Counted from the stretch's first letter, positions 15,359 to 25,992 are shown. The stretch is 64,000 nucleotides of DNA from Trichocoleus sp. FACHB-40 (GCF_014695915.1 NZ_JACJPF010000066.1:1-64000); one strand, 5' to 3'. The notes: generated from the letters alone by a model not told the origin. A program made the numbers and translations.

Positions 15359-17371
15359 ATGGTTGTTGCAACCCAATCACTCGAAGAGCTTTGTATTAAT
15401 TCCATCCGCTTTCTGGCGATTGATGCCGTAGAGAAGGCAAAATCAGGCCATCCAGGGCTACCAATGGGCGCTGCGCCGATGGCATTTGTGCTTTGGGATC
15501 GCTTTATGCGGTGTAACCCGAAAAACCCCAAGTGGTTTAACCGCGATCGCTTTGTCCTCTCCGCTGGACACGGCTCAATGTTACAGTATGCTCTGCTGTA
15601 TCTAGCTGGCTACGACAGCGTGACGCTGGAAGACATCAAGGAGTTCCGTCAGTGGGAATCAAGAACCCCAGGACACCCGGAAAACTTCATGACATCTGGA
15701 GTGGAAGTCACGACGGGGCCATTGGGACAAGGTATTTCTAACGCTGTAGGTTTAGCGATCGCTGAAGCTCACCTAGCAGCTAAGTTTAACAAGCCTGATA
15801 GCACCATAGTAGACCACTATACCTATGTAATTTTAGGTGATGGTTGCAACATGGAAGGTGTTTCCGGCGAAGCTTGTTCCTTGGCGGGACACTTAGGTTT
15901 GGGTAAACTCATTGCCCTGTACGACGACAACCACATTTCCATCGATGGCTCCACTGACCTAGCTTTCACCGAAGATGTCGGTAAGCGCTTTGAAGCTTAC
16001 GGTTGGCATGTTCTGACTGTAGAGGACGGCAATACCGACCTAGAGGCAATTCACAAAGCAATTGAAGCAGCAAAAGCTGTCACCGATAAGCCCTCAATGA
16101 TCAAAGTCCGCACCACCATTGGTTACGGCTCCCCCAATAAAGCCAATACCGCAGGTGTCCACGGTTCCGCATTGGGTGGCTCAGAAGTAACTGCAACCCG
16201 TGAAAAACTCGGTTGGGAATACGAGCCTTTTCAGGTTCCAGAAGATGCCCTTAACCATTGGCGCAAAGCCGTTGAACGCGGTGCTAAGTACGAGGAAGAG
16301 TGGAATAAGAACTTCGCCGATTACAAAGCCAAGTATGGTGCCGAAGCAGCCCAACTAGAACAAATGCTCAGCGGTAAACTGGCAGAAGGTTGGGAGAAAG
16401 TACTACCTACCTACACCCCAGAAGATAAGGCAGATTCCACCCGCAATCAGTCTGGTAAGTGCCTCAACGCCTTGGCTGATGTTGTCCCTGGATTAATTGG
16501 CGGTTCTGCTGACTTAGCTCACTCCTGCATGACCTTGCTCAAGTCTTCCGGCGACTTCCAGCCCGGTCATTACGAAAATCGCAACATCCGCTTTGGTGTC
16601 CGCGAACACGGCATGGGAGCCATTTGTAACGGCATTGCGCTACATGGTTCCGGATTAATCCCTTACGGTGCCACCTTCTTAGTTTTTGCTGACTATATGC
16701 GGGCGGCGATTCGTATTTCAGCATTGTCCCACGCAGGTGCTATCTGGGTGATGACCCACGACTCCATCCAACTAGGTGAAGATGGCCCCACCCACCAACC
16801 AGTTGAAACCATCGCATCTCTGCGGGCAATTCCCCAGCTAACAGTAATTCGTCCTGCTGATGGTAACGAAACCTCTGGTTCTTATAAGGTAGCGATTGAA
16901 GCTGCTAACCAAAATCGCCCGACGTTGCTGGCGCTGTCTCGTCTAGCACAGCCCAACTTGCCTGGCACTTCTATTGAAGGCGTGGCTAAGGGTGCTTACA
17001 CCCTCTCTGACAGCGATGGTACTCCTGACATCATCCTGATGGGTACAGGTAGCGAACTTCAACTCTGCGCTGGTGCAGCCGACAAGCTGCGCGGTGAAGG
17101 CAAGAAAGTCCGCGTCGTCTCCATACCTAGCTGGGAACTGTTCGACGCGCAGGATGCGGCTTACCGCGAGTCTGTGTTACCTAAAGGTGTCACTAAGCGC
17201 TTAGCTGTGGAAGCAGCTTCTAGCTTCGGTTGGTGCCGTTACATTGGCAGTGAAGGCGCGATGATCAGCGTTGACCGTTTTGGCGTTTCCGCCCCCGGCC
17301 CGGTGGCTCTAGAGAAGTTCGGCTTCACTGTTGACAACGTAGTTGCCAAGGCTAAAGAATTGCTCGGTTAA
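15359..17371 (+). CDS. tktA: Transketolase
   Basis: The 670-residue protein is full length for bacterial transketolase. It has the substrate and thiamine-diphosphate residues in [19 protein letters not shown], the diphosphate/Mg motif [15 protein letters not shown], the GxxGHG-like [16 protein letters not shown], and the second-domain motif [19 protein letters not shown] with the catalytic Glu. It moves two-carbon units in the Calvin-Benson cycle and pentose phosphate pathway. The start ATG at 15359 is followed at once by conserved sequence. A strong intrinsic terminator lies 22 bases after the stop, so it is the last gene of its unit. A 200-base leader separates it from fabF. Confidence 0.97.
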   Translation: MVVATQSLEELCINSIRFLAIDAVEKAKSGHPGLPMGAAPMAFVLWDRFMRCNPKNPKWFNRDRFVLSAGHGSMLQYALLYLAGYDSVTLEDIKEFRQWESRTPGHPENFMTSGVEVTTGPLGQGISNAVGLAIAEAHLAAKFNKPDSTIVDHYTYVILGDGCNMEGVSGEACSLAGHLGLGKLIALYDDNHISIDGSTDLAFTEDVGKRFEAYGWHVLTVEDGNTDLEAIHKAIEAAKAVTDKPSMIKVRTTIGYGSPNKANTAGVHGSALGGSEVTATREKLGWEYEPFQVPEDALNHWRKAVERGAKYEEEWNKNFADYKAKYGAEAAQLEQMLSGKLAEGWEKVLPTYTPEDKADSTRNQSGKCLNALADVVPGLIGGSADLAHSCMTLLKSSGDFQPGHYENRNIRFGVREHGMGAICNGIALHGSGLIPYGATFLVFADYMRAAIRISALSHAGAIWVMTHDSIQLGEDGPTHQPVETIASLRAIPQLTVIRPADGNETSGSYKVAIEAANQNRPTLLALSRLAQPNLPGTSIEGVAKGAYTLSDSDGTPDIILMGTGSELQLCAGAADKLRGEGKKVRVVSIPSWELFDAQDAAYRESVLPKGVTKRLAVEAASSFGWCRYIGSEGAMISVDRFGVSAPGPVALEKFGFTVDNVVAKAKELLG

Positions 17372-17393
17372 TAACAACTCAATAATCTCTTGA

Positions 17394-17422
17394 GGGGTGG
17401 GCATTTTGACCGCCCCTTTTTT
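17394..17422 (+). terminator. Intrinsic terminator of tktA
   Basis: GGGGTGG (17394-17400) pairs with CCGCCCC (17410-17416) with one G-U pair, followed by six T (17417-17422). Confidence 0.85.
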
Positions 17423-17625
17423 ATTGGCAAAAATACAGATATCCTTCGCCAACAAGCTGCCGGGGTGACAACCTCGCCAGTATTGAGGTTTTTGTTTACA
17501 ACTTGTTCTTTTTATGACAACTTGTACTCCTAATGTCTCAGTATAATTGCTGTCTAGTTCAGCGTGGCTAATTTTTAGAAAAGATGAACATCACTAACAA
17601 AAGAAGTATTGAGTAGGACGCAAAA

Positions 17626-17650
17626 AAAGCCCGGATGGTGAGCGGGCTTT
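17626..17650 (-). terminator. Intrinsic terminator of gloA
   Basis: On the minus strand AAAGCCCG (17643-17650) pairs with CGGGCTTT (17626-17633) and runs into a string of seven T, about 45 bases after the gloA stop. It faces the tktA terminator, so the convergent genes are insulated. Confidence 0.8.
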
Positions 17651-17695
17651 GTCTGTATAGCCCCACCTTATAAGGGTGCGAGCGACATCGCAAAC

Positions 17696-18124
17696 CTAGC
17701 GACTTGCTGCTTCAGCCGCTTCCTGCTTTTGGGCACCCTGAGTCCCCAGTTGAATCAACTCCACCTTGTATCCATTCGGGTCTTCTACAAAGGCTATCAC
17801 CGTCGAACCATGCTTCATGGGCCCAGGTTCCCGCGAGACTTTGCCGCCACGCGCCTTTATTTCATTACAAGTGGCGTAAATATCATCAACACCAATAGCA
17901 ATGTGACCGTAGGCATTTCCCAAATCGTACTGTTCTTTGCCCCAGTTGTAGGTTAGTTCTAACACCGTGTGGTCAGACTCATCCCCATAACCCACAAAAG
18001 CCAGGGTAAATTCCCCGCCAGGATAATCTTTTTGGCGCAGTAACTTCATGCCCAGCAGTTCGCAGTAAAATTTCAAAGACTCTTCTAAGTTGCCGACTCG
18101 CAGCATGGTGTGTAGCATTCGCAT
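17696..18124 (-). CDS. gloA: Lactoylglutathione lyase (glyoxalase I)
   Basis: A 142-residue VOC-fold protein. It begins [20 protein letters not shown] and contains [43 protein letters not shown] and [13 protein letters not shown]. The metal ligands of the nickel/zinc glyoxalases (His5, Glu in LELT, His in GHIAI and Glu in KVELI) are all present. It converts the methylglyoxal-glutathione hemithioacetal to lactoylglutathione, a detoxification step beside glycolysis; enolase is its divergent neighbour. The C-terminal [11 protein letters not shown] tail is non-conserved. Confidence 0.95.
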   Translation of the reverse strand: MRMLHTMLRVGNLEESLKFYCELLGMKLLRQKDYPGGEFTLAFVGYGDESDHTVLELTYNWGKEQYDLGNAYGHIAIGVDDIYATCNEIKARGGKVSREPGPMKHGSTVIAFVEDPNGYKVELIQLGTQGAQKQEAAEAASR

Positions 18125-18262
18125 CGTTTTAATCCCAAATTCCTTCTTAATATGACGCTTGAGTGTCCGTTCAGGACGTATTCTAACAATCGGGCTACAA
18201 AACCTGATCCAGTTCAGTGAGACTACTAGATGTCAACAAATTTGTAACGTAAATCCCCCCAA

Positions 18263-18308
18263 CCCCCGAATTTATCGGGCTTTGAGGGTACCCCGATAAA
18301 TTCGGGGG
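18263..18308. repeat. Perfect 17-bp inverted repeat in the gloA-eno spacer
   Basis: CCCCCGAATTTATCGGG (18263-18279) is perfectly inverted at 18292-18308 with a 12-base loop. It is followed by the repeat-like CCTCCCTTAAAGAAGGGGAC. The divergent spacer 18125-18453 otherwise holds the promoters of gloA and eno, which could not be pinned down. Confidence 0.7.
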
Positions 18309-18447
18309 CTTTGAAAATACCTCCCTTAAAGAAGGGGACTAGGGGGAGCAAATGTGTGACACCGAAATATCTGAACTGTATTTGGCTAAAAGCCGATTGA
18401 AGGCCTGCATAAATGTGAGCCACTTGCAATCTTGCTATTAAGGGTGA

Positions 18448-19746
<1,299 letters not shown>

Positions 19747-19768
19747 CCATCCACGCAGTTTTCGGTAC

Positions 19769-19819
19769 GGGAGGCCCAGCCTCCCACCCCCTCGTTCCCA
19801 GGCTGGGCCTGGGAACGAG
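19769..19819. repeat. Paired palindromes between eno and argC
   Basis: GGGAGGC/GCCTCCC (19769-19775, 19779-19785) is followed by CTCGTTCCCAGGC/GCCTGGGAACGAG (19791-19803, 19807-19819). The second motif recurs, split by an insertion, at 60903-60996. It may double as a bidirectional terminator for the convergent genes. Confidence 0.65.
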
Positions 19820-19836
19820 AATATGAGGTGTCTTAT

Positions 19837-20898
19837 TCATGGGTAAAAGCCCATAGTTGGCAACCCAAGTGTTTCTTCCCAACCCATCATTAGGTTGAGA
19901 CACTGGAGGGCTTGACCTGCTTGGCCTTTGATTAAGTTGTCAATTGCTGACATCACTATTACGCGGTCGGTGCGGGGATCAACTTCGATGCCGATGTAGC
20001 ACAAGTTGGTGCCGCAAGCCCACTTTGTTTGTGGGTAAGTACCGCCTGGTAACATTTTGACGAATGGAGATGAGCGGTAGAAGGCTTTGTAAATGGTCAG
20101 TAAATCTTCTCGCACCAGTCCGGGATCGCGCAGGGTGGCGTAGACGGTGGCTAAAATTCCGCGCACCATCGGGATCAGGTGCGGGGTAAATTGTACTCTG
20201 ACTTCGTGTCCCGCCAAATCGCTACAAACTTGCTCAATTTCTGGGGTATGGCGGTGCCTTCCGCCGACTCCGTAAGGGCCAAGCGAGTTGTCAGCCTCAG
20301 CTAGTAACAGATTAGTTTTTGCTTGCCGTCCGCCGCCAGATGTGCCGGATTTGGCATCGATAATGGCGGTTTCTGACAAGATTAATCCTTGCTTTAAGAG
20401 TGGTGAGAGTGCCAGGAGACTCGCTGTGGGGTAGCAACCAGCACAACCTATTAGCGAGGCTTCAGCAATGCGATCGCGATATAGTTCCGGTAAGCCATAA
20501 GCTGCTGTGGCAGCAATTTCTCGATCTGCGCGATCGCCACCATACCAGGATTGGTATGTTTCCAAGTCAAAAAATCGGTAGTCAGCCGATAAATCCAGCA
20601 CTTTGCACCCCTTCGCCACTAATGCTGGTGCCATCTGATAGGCAAGACCATTCGGCAAAGAGAGAAAAACGACTTTACAGCGACTGGCAATGGTGTCTAA
20701 ATCCAGCGGTTCTATGTTTAAGTCAACGCAATGGCCTAGATGCGGGTAGAGGTCGGAAAATGGCTTTCCGGCACTACTCTCGCCACCTAAGTAAACCAGT
20801 TCGACTCGCGGATGCTCCTTCAAGAGTCTGACCAGTTGCACACCACCATAGCCCGACGCGCCAACAATTCCAACTGGAACACGTCCTAATTCACCCAT
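19837..20898 (-). CDS. argC: N-acetyl-gamma-glutamyl-phosphate reductase
   Basis: The 353-residue protein has the N-terminal NADPH-binding motif [18 protein letters not shown], the active-site Cys in [15 protein letters not shown], and the conserved [11 protein letters not shown] and HRHTPEI segments. It carries out the third step of arginine synthesis, reducing N-acetyl-glutamyl phosphate to the semialdehyde. The usual NPGCYPT is AGCYPT here, but the Cys is kept. It is not in an arginine operon, which is normal for cyanobacteria. The ATG at 20898 is chosen because the Rossmann motif begins eight residues later. Confidence 0.96.
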   Translation of the reverse strand: MGELGRVPVGIVGASGYGGVQLVRLLKEHPRVELVYLGGESSAGKPFSDLYPHLGHCVDLNIEPLDLDTIASRCKVVFLSLPNGLAYQMAPALVAKGCKVLDLSADYRFFDLETYQSWYGGDRADREIAATAAYGLPELYRDRIAEASLIGCAGCYPTASLLALSPLLKQGLILSETAIIDAKSGTSGGGRQAKTNLLLAEADNSLGPYGVGGRHRHTPEIEQVCSDLAGHEVRVQFTPHLIPMVRGILATVYATLRDPGLVREDLLTIYKAFYRSSPFVKMLPGGTYPQTKWACGTNLCYIGIEVDPRTDRVIVMSAIDNLIKGQAGQALQCLNLMMGWEETLGLPTMGFYP

Positions 20899-21072
20899 GA
20901 TGCTCTTGTTTCCTAAAAATCTTTAATTTTAAGCGGTCAGTAATCAGCCAAAGTCAAAGCGATCGCACAAAGCTACTTTTGCTGCATTGTAGTATCAAAA
21001 CTAAGATTTGGTGGTAGAAATTTTAACATAATCGTCCAGCGCGACAATGTTAGTTGCCGGGATTCAAGGCTA

Positions 21073-21183
21073 ACTATAGCAATTCTCATGCTGGTGAGGT
21101 ACAAAAAATTTTTTTCTCTTCTCTTGCATCAAATAGATGGTGTGAGGTTGTGTACCTCACGAGTCCGAGAACCGCTATATAGC
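21073..21183. repeat. MITE-like inverted repeat of about 110 bp
   Basis: The arms at 21073-21103 and 21151-21183 are imperfect inverted copies: CTATAGC, TTCTC and TGAGGTACA are answered by TGTACCTCA, GAGAA and GCTATATAG. The core is AT-rich and non-coding. It lies in the 475-base spacer between argC and the methylase gene (20899-21373), which holds no other recognisable feature except AT-rich likely promoter sequence near 21330-21365. Confidence 0.65.
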
Positions 21184-21373
21184 AACTCCTAACGTATTAA
21201 GTTAATAACTTGGGAATTTTACCGTGTTAAAAATCTACATTTTTGGTTGATAGTTTTGGCGATGTTGCACGCTCTAATTAGCCTTATTCATCACCATGCT
21301 GATATAGTTGACAATTTTCTAGTTGTTGAATACTATAAGTAGCATATAATATTCATCCTAGTGGGGATATCTT

Positions 21374-22240
21374 ATGTTTCTGAATCAGCTAACTAAACTT
21401 TTGGGCAACCCGTATTTTCAGGCTCCAAACTGCCTAATTTACAACATTGATTGTTTAGACACCCTGAAAAAGTTGCCCGACGAGTGCATTGCTTTAACAG
21501 TCACAAGTCCGCCGTATAATATTGGTAAAGAATATGAAAAGCCGCTGCCACTAGATGAATATTTAACCTGGTGTGAGAAATGGATAGCAGAAATTTACAG
21601 GATTACATTGTCAACTGGTGCTTTCTGGCTAAACTTGGGTTATTTATCTATACCTGAGCGTGCCAAAGCGATTCCTATCCCCTACCTTCTTTGGGAGAGA
21701 ATATCTTTTTATTTAATCCAAGAAGTTGTTTGGAACTATGGCGCTGGAGTAGCTGGCTCTAGATTCTTTTCTCCAAGAAACGAAAAGTTTCTTTGGTATG
21801 TTAAGAATCCGGATAAATATACTTTTAATCTAGATGCTGTTCGAGATCCAAATGTAAAATATCCAAATCAAAAAAAGAACGGTAAGATTAAAGTAAATGC
21901 GCTAGGAAAAAATCCTACTGATGTATGGCAATTTCCTAAAGTTACCTCTGGTAAAAATAGATCTTCAAAAGAACGCACTCCCCATCCATCGCAATTTCCA
22001 AGTGCTGTAATTGAAAGAATAATCAAGTCTTCATCAAATTTGAACGAGATTGTTTTAGATCCATTTATGGGTTCAGGTACTACAGCTATTACTGCTTTAA
22101 GTTTACAGCGTCCTGTTATTGGATTTGAAATTAAAAAAGAATACTGTGAAGTTGCTGCCAATAGAATTGATAATTTTCTTAGCCAAAAGCAAGCAAAGGA
22201 AGCGCAATTATCTTTGTTTTTAGAAGAATTGTGTTTGTAG
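21374..22240 (+). CDS. Type II DNA methyltransferase, beta class (probably N4-cytosine)
   Basis: The 288-residue protein has the catalytic motif IV TSPPYNIGKEYE (SPPY at 45-48) early and the S-adenosylmethionine motif I VLDPFMGSGTTAITAL near the C-terminus. This is the permuted order of beta-class enzymes. An SPPY motif in this class usually goes with N4-methylcytosine, DPPY with N6-methyladenine; m4C is therefore inferred. It converges with and overlaps by 21 bases the ScaI-like endonuclease gene, whose cutting it should block at the shared site. The cassette is clearly more AT-rich than its neighbours, a sign of horizontal transfer. Confidence 0.88.
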   Translation: MFLNQLTKLLGNPYFQAPNCLIYNIDCLDTLKKLPDECIALTVTSPPYNIGKEYEKPLPLDEYLTWCEKWIAEIYRITLSTGAFWLNLGYLSIPERAKAIPIPYLLWERISFYLIQEVVWNYGAGVAGSRFFSPRNEKFLWYVKNPDKYTFNLDAVRDPNVKYPNQKKNGKIKVNALGKNPTDVWQFPKVTSGKNRSSKERTPHPSQFPSAVIERIIKSSSNLNEIVLDPFMGSGTTAITALSLQRPVIGFEIKKEYCEVAANRIDNFLSQKQAKEAQLSLFLEELCL

Positions 22241-22834
22241 CGGTAATCTTAGGAGTTTATAGCGCTCTACTTCAGGTCTTAGTCTTGCTTGCTGACCAGT
22301 TTGTGACTTTTGGCCTATCCAGTCATCACGATCCAGCCACCCAAATCGTATTAAGTTGATCTGTGGGTTGGGAAGACTGACAATTAATTTTTGGAAATTA
22401 ATTACTAGGTAGTAACCGGACTTGGTTTTTGTTCCTGGTTTTCCAGTAGAGCTTTTTTGGGCGTAGCTACGATTACCATAAGTGTTGCGAGTGCTAGATG
22501 AAGTTTTAATTTCAATTGAGAAGGAATCATCAGGTACATAAACTAAATCTTTTTCGTCTTTAGTCGCCTGTCTACGCCAAATACCAGGATATCTATATGC
22601 AAACTCTAATGGTATGAGATCGTGTAGTAAGGAGCCGATAACTTGTGGGCTTGGGAAGAAATCGACTCCAATCTTGTATCCCCTACTCGTTATACTTGAT
22701 AGAAATATCTCACTCCATACCTGAGTTATAAGTTGATAAATTTCATTAGGACTAAGTGGGTGTTCGTCTATCAATTCTAGAGTCTTGGCTTGCCAGTCTT
22801 GAACCGAAAGCCCTTCGTAGGGGGATTTATTCAT
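22220..22834 (-). CDS. Type II restriction endonuclease, ScaI-like
   Basis: The 204-residue protein resembles the RE_ScaI family in the stretches KIGVDFFPSPQVIG, LHDLIPLEFAYRYPGIWRR, EKDLVYVPDDSFSIEIKTSS and NTYGNRSYAQKSS. The PD-(D/E)xK nuclease core is visible as Asp96 and Glu108-Ile-Lys110. ScaI cuts AGT^ACT; the same or a related site is possible but unproved. Its start overlaps the stop of the controller gene by four bases (ATGA), so the two form an operon opposed to the methylase. The family assignment comes from remembered pattern rather than a search. Confidence 0.75.
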   Translation of the reverse strand: MNKSPYEGLSVQDWQAKTLELIDEHPLSPNEIYQLITQVWSEIFLSSITSRGYKIGVDFFPSPQVIGSLLHDLIPLEFAYRYPGIWRRQATKDEKDLVYVPDDSFSIEIKTSSSTRNTYGNRSYAQKSSTGKPGTKTKSGYYLVINFQKLIVSLPNPQINLIRFGWLDRDDWIGQKSQTGQQARLRPEVERYKLLRLPLQTQFF

Positions 22835-23088
22835 TCAATTCCTTTTAATAGTTCACTTGGTGACACATTTAAGGCTTTGGCTAAGCGGACAATATTGATT
22901 AAGGCAACGTTTCTTTCACCGCGCTCAATTCCGCCAATGTAGGTACGGTGTAAATCTGTCAGTTCTGCCAAATCTTCCTGAGAAAGCCCTAGTGCTTTTC
23001 TCAGTTGTCGGACTTGTGCGCCAAATTTTTCAAGCTCAGGTGCCACTATTAGGAGAAAGGATGATACTTCAACTACCGATTGTGCCAC
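22831..23088 (-). CDS. Controller (C) protein, XRE-type helix-turn-helix
   Basis: The 85-residue protein carries a lambda-repressor-like fold at about 20-80: LRKALGLSQEDLAELTDLHRTYIGGIERGERN, followed by IVRLAKALNVSPSELL. Such small proteins lie upstream of endonuclease genes and delay their expression until methylation is established. The four-base overlap with the endonuclease gene and the lack of any other target nearby support this role. The N-terminal 20 residues (MAQSVVEVSSFLLIVAPELE) are unusual for the family; a later non-ATG start is possible. C-box operators just upstream of 23088 could not be identified with certainty. Confidence 0.8.
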   Translation of the reverse strand: MAQSVVEVSSFLLIVAPELEKFGAQVRQLRKALGLSQEDLAELTDLHRTYIGGIERGERNVALINIVRLAKALNVSPSELLKGIE

Positions 23089-23221
23089 AGACTATAAGTA
23101 TCAAGGTGAGCGATCGCGCGTTAGCGCATCCCTTCTATAATCTAAGTGACTGCCCCTCTTAGTGGTGGCAACAGGCTACTATCAAGAGAGATAGTTTTTT
23201 ACGGTTTATTGCTGTTAATCT

Positions 23222-24922
23222 GTGGAATTGCCTCAAAGCCAAGATGCGAAGCATCGCGCTGCTTCAAACCAAACGTTTAAATTTGACTCGATTGATGCTG
23301 CCTTAGCAGACCTCAAGGCTGGGCGGATGGTCGTGGTAGTGGATGATGAGAGTCGGGAAAACGAAGGTGATTTGATTTGTGCGGCGCAGTTTGCCACGCC
23401 GGACACGATCAATTTCATGGCGGTGTATGCGCGGGGTCTGATTTGTCTAGCGCTGACAGGCGATCGCTTGGATGAACTCGATCTGCCCTTGATGGTTAGC
23501 AACAACACCGACAGCAACCAAACCGCCTTCACCATCAGCATCGATGCCTCCCCTACTATGGGTGTACGCACAGGAATTTCTGCTGAAGATAGGGCGCTGA
23601 CGATCCAGGTAGCTATCAATCCCGCAACATCCCCACAAGACTTGCGCCGTCCGGGTCACATATTCCCTCTACGGGCGCGGGAAGGTGGCGTTTTGAAACG
23701 GGCGGGTCATACAGAAGCCGGGGTTGACTTGCCAAAATTGGCAGGATTATATCCAGCTGGGGTGATCTGCGAAATTCAAAATCCCGATGGTTCGATGGCG
23801 CGGTTGCCGGAGTTAGTAGAATACTCCAAGATGCACAATCTGAAAATTATCAGTATTGCTGACTTAATTAGTTACCGCCTCAATCACGAAAGATTCGTTT
23901 GTCGAGAAACAATTGCCGAATTGCCTACTCAGTTTGGCAATTTCCAAATTTACGCTTACCGTAACACCTTAGATCAATCAGAAACAGTTGCTATTGTTAA
24001 GGGCAACCCAGCTGATTTTAATGACAAAAAGGTGATGGTGCGGATGCACTCGGAATGTCTGACTGGTGATGCTTTGGGTTCTCTGCGTTGCGACTGTCGA
24101 ATGCAGCTGCAAGCGGCGCTGAAAATGATTGAAAATGCCGGAGCAGGCGTTGTGGTTTACCTGCGGCAAGAAGGGCGGGGAATTGGTCTAATTAATAAGT
24201 TGAAAGCCTATTCTTTGCAAGATATGGGGCTGGATACTGTAGAAGCAAATGAGCGATTGGGATTTCCGGCCGATTTGCGGAATTATGGGGTAGGGGCGCA
24301 AATTCTCAATGATTTAGGTATAACCAAAATTTGCTTGATTACTAATAATCCCCGCAAAATTGCTGGGTTGAAAGGGTACGGTTTGGAGGTGGTAGATCGG
24401 GTGCCGTTGTTGATTGAGGCAAATGATTATAATTCGATTTATCTAGCGACAAAAGCCCAAAAGTTGGGTCATATGCTGTTGCAGACGTATTTAGTTACAG
24501 TAGCGCTGCACTGGCAAGATGAACCCCAGGTAACGGAACGCTACGAAAGATTGGATAAACTGCGGCATTTGGCAAGAAGTCACGATTTGTTGTTGCAGGA
24601 AGAAACGCGACCTGTAGCGATCGCGCTTTTCGGGAAACCATCGCTAACTGTTCACTTGGGTTTTGACCAACCGCATCTGGCAGCATCCGATTGGTATCAA
24701 GACAATGGTCATCCTTATGTGAAAGCGATCGCGCAAATTCTTGACGCTTTATCGCAATGGCAACATTTGGAAGGCCTGGAATTTATGATTTCAACTGGTT
24801 TAGACCCGCTGACAGGGTTACAAATACACCTAGATCGGCAAACCTTCCCTATAGGTACTCTACCTTCCTCTGTTTGTGACAACTTAGAAACTCAAAAAAT
24901 CTACAGTTTTCAGGGATTTTAG
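23222..24922 (+). CDS. ribBA: Bifunctional 3,4-dihydroxy-2-butanone-4-phosphate synthase / GTP cyclohydrolase II with C-terminal extension
   Basis: The 566-residue protein begins at a GTG (MELPQSQDAK). Residues about 25-225 are the RibB domain (DDESRENEGDLICAAQF, RPGHIFPLRAREGGVLKRAG, HTEAGVDL). Residues about 230-425 are the RibA domain with the zinc cysteines (SECLTGDALGSLRCDC), YLRQEGRGIGLINK, DLRNYGVGAQIL and ITNNPRKIAGL. Both active sites are intact, so it should supply both precursors of riboflavin. About 140 extra residues (LVTVALHWQDEPQVTERY ... IYSFQGF) follow the catalytic part. No FMN riboswitch was seen in the 130-base leader. Confidence 0.95.
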   Translation: MELPQSQDAKHRAASNQTFKFDSIDAALADLKAGRMVVVVDDESRENEGDLICAAQFATPDTINFMAVYARGLICLALTGDRLDELDLPLMVSNNTDSNQTAFTISIDASPTMGVRTGISAEDRALTIQVAINPATSPQDLRRPGHIFPLRAREGGVLKRAGHTEAGVDLPKLAGLYPAGVICEIQNPDGSMARLPELVEYSKMHNLKIISIADLISYRLNHERFVCRETIAELPTQFGNFQIYAYRNTLDQSETVAIVKGNPADFNDKKVMVRMHSECLTGDALGSLRCDCRMQLQAALKMIENAGAGVVVYLRQEGRGIGLINKLKAYSLQDMGLDTVEANERLGFPADLRNYGVGAQILNDLGITKICLITNNPRKIAGLKGYGLEVVDRVPLLIEANDYNSIYLATKAQKLGHMLLQTYLVTVALHWQDEPQVTERYERLDKLRHLARSHDLLLQEETRPVAIALFGKPSLTVHLGFDQPHLAASDWYQDNGHPYVKAIAQILDALSQWQHLEGLEFMISTGLDPLTGLQIHLDRQTFPIGTLPSSVCDNLETQKIYSFQGF

Positions 24923-24966
24923 ATTTTAGATTTTGGATTTTTGTCTTCAATCCAAAATCTAAAATC
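24922..24966 (+). terminator. Perfect 18-bp inverted repeat after ribBA
   Basis: GATTTTAGATTTTGGATT (24922-24939) is perfectly inverted at 24949-24966 over a nine-base loop. It starts at the last base of the ribBA stop codon and ends 17 bases before the next gene. It could terminate ribBA, but it is AT-rich and belongs to a common cyanobacterial repeat type. Confidence 0.55.
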
Positions 24967-24983
24967 CAAAATTGGATAAAGCC

Positions 24984-25970
24984 ATGCAATATCAATACAC
25001 CATAAAAATTTTGGGGCTGGCGATTCTACTGAGTGGATTATCCCTCAACCCCCATTCCCTAATCCCCAGCCCCCAGTCCCCAGTATTGGCTCAATTAAGT
25101 GCTGAGGAATTGTTTAATCGGGGCGAACGAAAGTATAACAAAGGTGAATACAGCGATGCTGTCACAGATTTCAATGAAGCACTGCGCCTTGATTCCACCT
25201 TGGAAAAAGCGTATTATCGCCGGGGTTTAGCAAAGCGTCAGCTAGGAGATAATTCAGGTGCGATCGCAGACTATACCTCTGTGTTGGGGTTGAATCCTAA
25301 AAATACTGATGCTTACTTAAGTCGGGGTGCTGTGTATGCTGAAGAAAAAAATTATCGAGAAGCAATTGAAGATTACACCGCAGCGCTGAAGCTTAATTCA
25401 AAGAGTGCGATCGCTTACTATAATCGGGGAAATGCGCTGAGTGGGTTAGGCGATTCTAAAGCGGCTTTTGAGGATTTAAGCAAAGCAATTCGGATACAAC
25501 CTAACTATGCTAACGCCTACGTAAACCGGGGAAATGTTCGCGTTAAATTAGGTGAAACAAAGGAAGCAATTGCCGATTTTACTAAAGCGGCGAGTCTCAA
25601 TCCGAATTTAGCAGAAGCTTATTACAACCGAGGGATTCTTCGGCGGCGAATGGGAGATATAGAAGAAGCGATCGCAGATTACGACAAAGCAATCCAACTC
25701 GATGCAAACAATGCTGCTGCTTACTACAATCGGGCAATTGCACGTCATTTAATTGGTAATCCTCAAGCAGCAATTGATGACTATAGTGAGGCAATATCTA
25801 TTTCTCCTAAATTTGCCAAAGCTTTTGGAAATCGGGGGTTAATTCGCTACGAAACAGGCGATGCAAGAGGGGCAATTCAGGATTTACAAGCAGCAGCAGA
25901 ACTTTTTAGCGATCAAGGTATGACTGCTGATTATCAAAAAGCATTGCAATTGCTGCGACAATTACAATAG
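24984..25970 (+). CDS. Exported tetratricopeptide-repeat protein
   Basis: From the ATG at 24984 (MQYQYTIKILGLAILLSGLS) the protein has 328 residues; a TTG four codons earlier is less likely. A signal peptide ending near VLAQ is followed by about eight TPR units of 34 residues (RGERKYNKGEYSDAVTDFNE, RGLAKRQLGDNSGAIADYTS and so on), which fill the rest of the protein and form a protein-binding superhelix. A proline-rich stretch NPHSLIPSPQSPV between the hydrophobic core and the cleavage region is encoded by repeat DNA (see 25048-25084). It is probably periplasmic and an adaptor; the partner is unknown. Confidence 0.85.
   Translation: MQYQYTIKILGLAILLSGLSLNPHSLIPSPQSPVLAQLSAEELFNRGERKYNKGEYSDAVTDFNEALRLDSTLEKAYYRRGLAKRQLGDNSGAIADYTSVLGLNPKNTDAYLSRGAVYAEEKNYREAIEDYTAALKLNSKSAIAYYNRGNALSGLGDSKAAFEDLSKAIRIQPNYANAYVNRGNVRVKLGETKEAIADFTKAASLNPNLAEAYYNRGILRRRMGDIEEAIADYDKAIQLDANNAAAYYNRAIARHLIGNPQAAIDDYSEAISISPKFAKAFGNRGLIRYETGDARGAIQDLQAAAELFSDQGMTADYQKALQLLRQLQ
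25048..25084. repeat. Low-complexity CCCCAGTCCC-type repeat inside a signal peptide
   Basis: The coding strand reads ACCCCCATTCCCTAATCCCC then AGCCCCCAGTCCCCAG. The same units fill the spacers at 58313-58402 and 62895-63033. It is in frame and lengthens the TPR protein's signal peptide. Confidence 0.7.
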
Positions 25971-25992
25971 ACCTGTATTGAAAGTGCTGAGG

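Noticed and set aside
23090-23221. FMN riboswitch before ribBA
   Set aside because: None of the conserved AGGAUA/GGUGAAAUUCC-like blocks is seen in the short leader.
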